Shown here piece after piece: positions 54,881 to 61,130 of a stretch of 64,000 nucleotides of DNA (position 1 is the first letter of the stretch; each line of letters opens with the position of its first letter). The notes under the pieces are model-generated. The model was not told where the DNA came from, ran no database searches, and saw only the letters and a list, made by a program, of their open reading frames with translations. The position numbers were made by a program, and so were the translations under genes. Source of the DNA: Gp1-AA145 sp963757135 (GTDB taxonomy: Bacteria; Acidobacteriota; Terriglobia; Terriglobales; Acidobacteriaceae); contig CAVWQE010000010.1 in the NCBI GenBank assembly GCA_963757135.1, positions 186,001 to 250,000 of the forward strand, read 5' to 3'.

Positions 54881-55651
54881 TCAAGCCCATAACATTCTGG
54901 CGCCAGTGGTGAGAAGGATTACGCACAAAATCCGGCGCAGCCACAGAACCGGAACACGGGTGCTTAGGTGCGAGCCAATAAGTCCGCCGGGTATCGAACC
55001 GATCAACAGATATCCAACCAGCGACGGATCAACATTGCCCAGGCGAAAGTGCAGCAGGCTGGTACAGCCGGTCAGTAAGACCGCATGCACGATGTCGGTG
55101 CCCACCATCACCTTTGGCGGGTAACTGTAAAACAAAAGAAGCAACATCATGATGATGCTGCCCGAACCCACCGACGTCAGGCCGACAAGAAATCCGGCAA
55201 CCAGCCCGATAATCGCCATCCCGGCAAACGACTTTGCAGTCGGAGGCCGGTTTGCGACCTGTTCTTCGATCCTGCGCTGCATCAGCAGAAGCGTGGAAAC
55301 CAAAATCAGCAGAATTCCGACCGCTGCTTTGATGAAGTCGTTGACCCCTGCGCCATGTAGCATGCGCAGATGTTGCAGAAACCTCACGCCCACGATCGAG
55401 CCTGGAATGCTGCCCGACGCCAGCGCCAGCACAACCTTGCGCCGGACTGTGCCTTTGCGCAGGTGAACCACGCTCGATGGAATCTTGGTAAGAAAGTTGA
55501 ACGCCGCGTCGGATCCGACCGCAATGATCGCGGGCACTCGCAAGCCGAAAATCAGCAGCGGCAACAGCAGCACGCCACCGCCGAGTCCGGTCAAGCCGAT
55601 CAGCGTGCCTACGATCAAGCCAATAAGGATCTTGAGCGCGATTGGTTCCAT
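54881..55651 (-). CDS. TauE/SafE family membrane exporter
   Basis: A 256-aa membrane protein with about eight hydrophobic helices in two repeats, with LIGLTGLGGGVLLLPLLI and FLVGLTSVGSGSIIMM as the repeat starts. The family (sulfite exporter TauE/SafE) carries sulfur compounds or other organic anions. It sits between sat-cysC and cysQ with 5- and 15-base gaps, so a role in sulfate or sulfite transport is likely. Direction of transport cannot be read. Confidence 0.85.
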   Translation of the reverse strand: MEPIALKILIGLIVGTLIGLTGLGGGVLLLPLLIFGLRVPAIIAVGSDAAFNFLTKIPSSVVHLRKGTVRRKVVLALASGSIPGSIVGVRFLQHLRMLHGAGVNDFIKAAVGILLILVSTLLLMQRRIEEQVANRPPTAKSFAGMAIIGLVAGFLVGLTSVGSGSIIMMLLLLFYSYPPKVMVGTDIVHAVLLTGCTSLLHFRLGNVDPSLVGYLLIGSIPGGLIGSHLSTRVPVLWLRRILCVILLTTGARMLWA

Positions 55652-55666
55652 CGTCCTTGCGCCGGC

Positions 55667-57424
55667 TTATGCTCCCGCTGGAGCCGCAGGGTCCGGACTC
55701 ACCCCGATGAAGCCCTGCTGTTCGAGATGCAGAATGATTTCCTGCGCCGCCTCCTCCGCGCTTAACTCTGCGGTGTTGATCACGACTTCCGCGTTGGAGG
55801 GTACTTCGTACGGATCAGAAATACCGGTGAACTCTTTTACGATTCCCGCTCGTGCTTTGGCATACAGGCCTTTGCGGTCGCGTGCTTCGCATGTTTCTAT
55901 CGGTGTTGCGACGTGCACCAGGATGAAGCCGCCGTAAGGTTCGATCATTTGCCGCACATGTTTGCGGGTCGCATCATACGGAGCGATGGGAGCGCAGATG
56001 GCAATGCCGCCGTTCTTGGTGATTTCAGACGCAACGTATCCAATGCGGCGGATGTTGATGTCGCGATGTTCTTTCGAGAATCCCAGCTCCGAAGAAAGAT
56101 GCTTGCGCACCAGGTCGCCGTCGAGAATAGTTACTGGACGCCCGCCCATTTCCAGAAATTTGGTGAGTAGCACGTTGGCGATGGTTGATTTCCCCGAACC
56201 CGATAGTCCGGTGAAGAAAATCGTCACTCCCTGCTTGTGCCGTGGAGGATAACTCTTCCGCAGCTCGCGAACAACTTCGGGATAGGTGAACCACGAGGGA
56301 ATGTCGCGGCCTTCGTTCAAACGGTCGCGCAAGTCGGTCCCGGAAAGATTCAATACCCGCGCACCCTCCGGAACTTCGTTGTCTGGAACATAGACATCCT
56401 GATTTTCCAGGTAAACCATCATGCTGAACGGCACCATGGTTACGCCGATATCTTTCTCGTGCTTCTTGAACAGTTCCTGGGCTTCGTAGGGCCCGTAGAA
56501 CGGCTTGCCGTCCGTATCTTTGCCCGGACCGGCATGATCGCGGCCAACAATGAAGTGAGTAACACCATGGTTCTTGCGGATCAGCGCATGCCAAATTGCT
56601 TCGCGCGGGCCGCCCATGCGCATCGCCAGCGGCAATAACGAGAGTTTGACCGTGCCCGGAGGATATCTCGACAGCAGCAGTTGATAGCAGCGCACGCGGG
56701 TGAAATAATCCACATCGCCCGGCTTGGTCATGCCCACAGAAGGATGAATCAGCAGATTCGCCTCCACCACTTTTGCGGCCCGGAAGGTCAGTTCGACGTG
56801 TGCCCGGTGCATAGGATTTCGCGTCTGAAAGGCGACCACGCGTCGCCAGCCCATGCGCGCGAATTCGTTGCGCAACTCGGCCGGCGTCAGCCGCAGAGCT
56901 TTGAAGTCGTAATGCGAAGGCTCTTGCACGCCTTCGAGCGTTCCGCCGACATACCATGGATGCGCCCGGTTCAACAGATAATCCACGCCCGGATGCGCCG
57001 CGCTGGTTGTGCCGAAAACATATTTCGCTTCAGCCTGACGGTCAGCCTGCCATACTTCTTCGACATGGAGAACCGCGAGCATGACGCCCTCGGGGTCACG
57101 CAGCGCCACTTTACTGCTCCCCGGTTGGAGCTTCTTGGCGAATTCTTCGCTGACGTCGAGAGTGATCGGCATCGGCCAGATCAGCCCGCTTGCCATGCGC
57201 ATGTTGTGACAAACGCCATCGTAATCGGCACGGTTCATGAAACCGCGGAGAGGAGAGAAGCCTCCGCTCAGCAATAATTCCAGATCGCAAAGTTGCCGGC
57301 CGGTAAGGTCCCATGAGGGCCATTCGCGCGAATGCGATTTCAGTTCCGCAGAGCGGTCCGCGGGAGCGATCAGTTGTACCAATTCGCCGCCATGGGCAGG
57401 GATAAGATGGCTAGTAGAAGTCAA
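55667..57424 (-). CDS. Bifunctional sulfate adenylyltransferase / APS kinase
   Basis: Makes APS and then PAPS from sulfate and ATP. About 585 aa: an N-terminal PUA-like part (1-160), the ATP sulfurylase core with QTRNPMHRAH, GRDHAGPGKD and MVYLENQDVYVP, and a C-terminal APS kinase (from about 400) with FFTGLSGSGKST, DGDLVRKHLSSELGFS and DIN. The start is TTG 57424, set by a perfect AGGAGG eight bases upstream; no ATG is close. No PAPS reductase (cysH) follows, so PAPS may serve sulfation rather than cysteine synthesis. It heads an operon with the exporter, cysQ and the deacetylase. Confidence 0.9.
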   Translation of the reverse strand: MTSTSHLIPAHGGELVQLIAPADRSAELKSHSREWPSWDLTGRQLCDLELLLSGGFSPLRGFMNRADYDGVCHNMRMASGLIWPMPITLDVSEEFAKKLQPGSSKVALRDPEGVMLAVLHVEEVWQADRQAEAKYVFGTTSAAHPGVDYLLNRAHPWYVGGTLEGVQEPSHYDFKALRLTPAELRNEFARMGWRRVVAFQTRNPMHRAHVELTFRAAKVVEANLLIHPSVGMTKPGDVDYFTRVRCYQLLLSRYPPGTVKLSLLPLAMRMGGPREAIWHALIRKNHGVTHFIVGRDHAGPGKDTDGKPFYGPYEAQELFKKHEKDIGVTMVPFSMMVYLENQDVYVPDNEVPEGARVLNLSGTDLRDRLNEGRDIPSWFTYPEVVRELRKSYPPRHKQGVTIFFTGLSGSGKSTIANVLLTKFLEMGGRPVTILDGDLVRKHLSSELGFSKEHRDINIRRIGYVASEITKNGGIAICAPIAPYDATRKHVRQMIEPYGGFILVHVATPIETCEARDRKGLYAKARAGIVKEFTGISDPYEVPSNAEVVINTAELSAEEAAQEIILHLEQQGFIGVSPDPAAPAGA

Positions 57425-57556
57425 AACGCAAAACCTCCTGAAAGTCTTCGAAAAATTTTCTGGCAAGTTTCAACCAGACACAGCCAAACATGAGGGACTA
57501 AATGCGGTAACTCTGTCAGTTACATCTACTTTAACAGCAAGGGCTTGTGCTCTGAG

Positions 57557-57581
57557 TTTACCAAAAGTAACCTTGGTGACC
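57557..57581. promoter_or_regulatory. GTNACC cluster upstream of sat-cysC
   Basis: TTTACC (57557), GTAACC (57567) and GTGACC (57576) lie on one strand with 10- and 9-base offsets, followed by GGTACC. Spacing and sequence resemble the cluster at 20708-20733. It lies in the 195-base spacer 130-160 bases upstream of the sat-cysC start. It is a candidate binding site shared within the EPS locus. Confidence 0.35.
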
Positions 57582-57619
57582 GGTACCGTAGAGCATGCTG
57601 ATGGTTCGATCTGAGGAAG

Positions 57620-59149
57620 TCATGAGGCTTGAGTCACTGCAGCGCCAGGTGCCTGCAAATCACCAACCTTTAAGGCTCGCTTCGACTTGAAAGCCCAGAG
57701 CATTGCCAGGGCATACACCAGTCCGGCGGCTCCCAAATGTGCAAGAAGGCCAAGATAGTTGTGCGGGATGAACCAACGCTTCATGAGTAACAACACAATT
57801 GTCAAAGGCGCAGAGATGATCACCGGCAAAAGATAAGCCTCACGCAAATACGTGATCAGGCGAATGTGCAACTGCCTGCACAAATGCCCGGGCAAAAAGA
57901 AAATCATGGTTATGGCCAGCGGAATCGCGGTACCGAGCGCGTCTCCCACGATACCGTAAGGCCTAACCAGCGCAATGCTGAGTGCGATGTTCACCACGCC
58001 TTCGATCAAGGTCACGATCGCCCAGGTCCGATGCTTGTTCATGCCGAAAAGAACACGAGGCGACGCAGCTTGGGCGAGCATAAGGGTTGTGGACAACAGC
58101 AGAATGAGCAGCACCGGATAGCACCTATCTACGTATCGTGCACCGACCCACACCCGGATCACGGATTTTCCCAGAACAATCAGCATTGCACAGATGGGAA
58201 AAATGGTGAACGCGCAAAATCTGTTTCCGGCGACGAAGATTTTGCGCAACCGGTCCATGTTGCCCTGGGCATCGGAATGGCTGGACATGGGCATGAATAC
58301 CTGCGCCAGGTTCTCCACCACTTCACCTGCGTAGTCAACAATGCGTGCTCCGATATTGAAATAGGTTATCGCCGCGGCAGAAAGAAATGTCCCGATTATT
58401 ATCGAATCACTCTTGAATCGCAATCGCGCAGAGATGATGATGATGAGAGTCGTTCCGCCATAAGTCGCCATCTCGCGAAAAGTCGAACGATCTACGTACG
58501 CCATGCCGAGAGGCACAGGTAGCATCCGGGCGGCGATCAGGCTGCGCACGGCGGAAGCTGCCAGAGGAAGTGCCACGGTGATAAAAGCGGCCATCAGCAG
58601 CCCGTATCCATGGCGCAGAGCGGCGACGATCAGGATGGCGCGGAGTAGAGCAGAAGCGACGCTGGTAAGGTTCTGCACGTCAAATCGTTGCAGGCCCTCC
58701 AGCACACCTCCTGAGACTCCCAACGGAAAGCCCAGCGAGACTGCAGTTCCCACCATCAGCAGGAGCCAGCGTGCAGTGGTGCGAAACTCCGGGCGGATAC
58801 TATGAAAATCCACAACATAAAAACTGACCAATAACGTAATCAGCAGGGTGGCCGCCCCGATGCATGAATAGCTAAACAGGCTGGTACTGATCAGACGGCT
58901 GGCCTGCGCAGGATCGTTCGTGGCTCTTGCCTGGGCAACGTAGCGAATAACCGACGAGCGAATTCCCAGATCAAAGATCCCGTAATAGCCGGTGATGGAA
59001 AAAATCAGCACCCAAATTCCGGCGGCGTCTTCACCCAGGCGATGCAGGATAAATGGCCACAGAAAAAAGCCGACCACCACATTCGTCCCCAGCGCAAACC
59101 AACTGGAGCTGACGTTCTTGATGATCTGGAGTTTTTCCAGTTTGTGCAT
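57620..59149 (-). CDS. Polysaccharide flippase, Wzx type
   Basis: A 509-aa membrane protein of the MATE/oligosaccharide-flippase superfamily with about 14 hydrophobic helices. The start (KNVSSSWFALGTNVVVGFFL) and the second-helix region (LGEDAAGIWVLIFSITGYYGIFDLGI) are typical of the PST family. It would flip the lipid-linked EPS repeat unit across the inner membrane for the polymerase at 33 kb. The only flippase in the locus, it lies far from the main operon. Confidence 0.88.
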   Translation of the reverse strand: MHKLEKLQIIKNVSSSWFALGTNVVVGFFLWPFILHRLGEDAAGIWVLIFSITGYYGIFDLGIRSSVIRYVAQARATNDPAQASRLISTSLFSYSCIGAATLLITLLVSFYVVDFHSIRPEFRTTARWLLLMVGTAVSLGFPLGVSGGVLEGLQRFDVQNLTSVASALLRAILIVAALRHGYGLLMAAFITVALPLAASAVRSLIAARMLPVPLGMAYVDRSTFREMATYGGTTLIIIISARLRFKSDSIIIGTFLSAAAITYFNIGARIVDYAGEVVENLAQVFMPMSSHSDAQGNMDRLRKIFVAGNRFCAFTIFPICAMLIVLGKSVIRVWVGARYVDRCYPVLLILLLSTTLMLAQAASPRVLFGMNKHRTWAIVTLIEGVVNIALSIALVRPYGIVGDALGTAIPLAITMIFFLPGHLCRQLHIRLITYLREAYLLPVIISAPLTIVLLLMKRWFIPHNYLGLLAHLGAAGLVYALAMLWAFKSKRALKVGDLQAPGAAVTQAS

Positions 59150-59217
59150 AAAACCAAGAATAGCGTTTGTTTAGCAGCAGGAGAATGTCGAATCGTGGTC
59201 GTGAATGGGAGAAGCGG

Positions 59218-60243
59218 TCACCGGTGCTGCACTTCAGCGGAGGGAGTTGCCAACTCTTCAACTTCGACCCGCTTCTCTACAGCCGGGAAGATGCTGAAGA
59301 TCACGTTCATGCCATGGGGTTCCAGATCAAACTCTTGCGGGCAAGTATGCGAAATGGTGTCGTAAAGGGCAATATGACTGGGCTTCTCACCCATGCCATC
59401 GCGGAAAACGTTGCGTACCCAGAGCAAGTTTTCGCGAAACTTCGTCTTTCGTACGCGGGTGAAGCCGATCCAGAATCTATCCTTGTCAACCGGCAGCAAC
59501 CCTCGGCACCACCCTAGCAGCGCCTTCTCGCCGTTGATGGATTTCAGGTCCACGACCTGCTCGATCCTCAGCGAACGCTTGCCGACGATGACGATATGTC
59601 CATCCACGGTCGTGAAATAGATGTTTTCACCGCGGACCAATCCGTCGTGTGGCGCTTGCACCCCAATCTCAATTCGCTTGTCTGGATCGGTCAGGCAAAC
59701 AGCGTCGCGCTGAAAAAAACGCGTGGCCCAGATCTCCCCATCAAGTTCAAATGTGAAGTTGGGATGAGAGCGGTGGGGCTTGGTGCTGTCCACCTTGCGG
59801 TAATCTACCTTCGGAGAAAACCTTGCCCAGAGATCTTCACCCAGGACGTTCCATTGACGAAGCACTGTTCCGTCAGGGGTGATCTTCACTACCATTTCCA
59901 AGCCGGTGCTGGTTACGAGCAGGTTTCCGTCAGCGTCTGGGACCACATGGTGCAAGTCGTTGAAGCAGGGAAGCGAAATGTAGTTGGAAATTTTGAATTC
60001 GGGGAGGTCAAAAACCAGTACTTCGGTTGAAGTGCAAGTGTAGAGTTTATTTCCTGCAATTGTCCCTGACTTGAACATGCTGGAAGAATGTCCCGTAGCT
60101 CGTGCTTCTGGGGGGCTCTTGTACTCGGCTCTGACCTGCGCCGCGCCGCTTTCAATGTCAATCTCGAGAATAAGCGCCGACTCGTAGAGGTGCCACTCTT
60201 CCTCGCGCTTTAACAGCGTATTTCGCTGCCTGGCCCCGAGCAC
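59218..60243 (-). CDS. Beta-propeller-like protein, unknown
   Basis: A 341-aa protein with repeated blades of about 45 residues (for example VVPDADGNLLVTSTGLEMVV, HDGLVRGENIYFTTVDGHIV), as in NHL- or quinoprotein-type propellers. No signal peptide is seen. GTG 60243 is the first start in frame, but open codons continue upstream and read NNSKPTPPSRLYV, which looks like real protein. The true start may thus overlap the end of the PPTase gene and use an unusual codon. It lies between the flippase and the PPTase gene. Function unknown. Confidence 0.6.
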   Translation of the reverse strand: MLGARQRNTLLKREEEWHLYESALILEIDIESGAAQVRAEYKSPPEARATGHSSSMFKSGTIAGNKLYTCTSTEVLVFDLPEFKISNYISLPCFNDLHHVVPDADGNLLVTSTGLEMVVKITPDGTVLRQWNVLGEDLWARFSPKVDYRKVDSTKPHRSHPNFTFELDGEIWATRFFQRDAVCLTDPDKRIEIGVQAPHDGLVRGENIYFTTVDGHIVIVGKRSLRIEQVVDLKSINGEKALLGWCRGLLPVDKDRFWIGFTRVRKTKFRENLLWVRNVFRDGMGEKPSHIALYDTISHTCPQEFDLEPHGMNVIFSIFPAVEKRVEVEELATPSAEVQHR

Positions 60244-60287
60244 GTAAAGGCGAGAAGGCGGTGTGGGCTTCGAATTGTTCCCGCTGT

Positions 60288-61112
60288 TTAGGATGGTATT
60301 GGCCCCGCGTTTTCGGATTCGACTGCCAGGGCTGCTTTGAAACCAGGAAAACAGTTTAACGACAGCAACGTCCAGCGATCGGCCTCGGAATTGTCAGGCC
60401 GGGTTGCAAGGCTTACGGTTTCTTCATCCGGCATCACAGAAACGTCGAAGCTGTCTAGGGGGCGACTTAACCCCTCGCCTCGGGCTTTCACGAATGCTTC
60501 CTTGCGCGTCCAGCAGGAGAAAAAAGCGTCGTGCTGTAAAGTATCGGGCAGAGCTTGAATGGCCTGTCTTTCTGCGCTCGAGAAAAACCGCTGGGCTATC
60601 TCAAGCACATCCAGATCGCGATTTAGGAACTCGATGTCCACGCCGACTTTCCGCCCTAACGTTATCGCGACCAAAAAGTTCCCATTGCTATGGGACAGAT
60701 TGAATTCCAAGCTGCCGGATGAAGAGGCCAGAGTGGGCTTCCCGTGGGCTGAGTACGCGAAACACAGTTCCGCGGGGGGATCACCCAGGTACGACGCTAG
60801 CAATATTCTTAACATACTCCGGCAAAAAAGGAAATTCTGCCGGTCTTTCTCAAAATGGAATCGCATCATGCGGGCGCTTTCATTCTCGGACAACCATGCA
60901 TGCTGAGCAAATTCGTACAGCTCGGTCGCCGAGACTTCTGCATGCCAGAGATGGATTTCGTTCCTTCTTACGGTGTGTGTTTCTCTTGCCGAGCTGACCG
61001 GAGCGCATTCGCGCACAATCATGCGCAGATTGGTCTCAGGCCGTAGGAAGCTCGCTTCTGGGCAACCCACGGCTAGTTTTTCATGGTTGAGCAAAGCGAC
61101 GAAAGTCTCCAT
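60288..61112 (-). CDS. 4'-phosphopantetheinyl transferase, Sfp type
   Basis: Activates carrier proteins by adding the phosphopantetheine arm of CoA. The 274-aa protein carries the Sfp-type motifs NLSHSNGNFLVAI, VGVDIEFLNRD (magnesium-binding Asp and Glu) and FFSCWTRKEAFVKARGEGL. It lies 18 bases after the NRPS gene on the same strand, so the two are surely functionally linked. The N-terminal 45 residues exceed the usual length, so a later start such as ATG 61022 is possible; neither has a clear ribosome binding site. Confidence 0.88.
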   Translation of the reverse strand: METFVALLNHEKLAVGCPEASFLRPETNLRMIVRECAPVSSARETHTVRRNEIHLWHAEVSATELYEFAQHAWLSENESARMMRFHFEKDRQNFLFCRSMLRILLASYLGDPPAELCFAYSAHGKPTLASSSGSLEFNLSHSNGNFLVAITLGRKVGVDIEFLNRDLDVLEIAQRFFSSAERQAIQALPDTLQHDAFFSCWTRKEAFVKARGEGLSRPLDSFDVSVMPDEETVSLATRPDNSEADRWTLLSLNCFPGFKAALAVESENAGPIPS

Positions 61113-61130
61113 TCTCGAGATTTACTGTTG

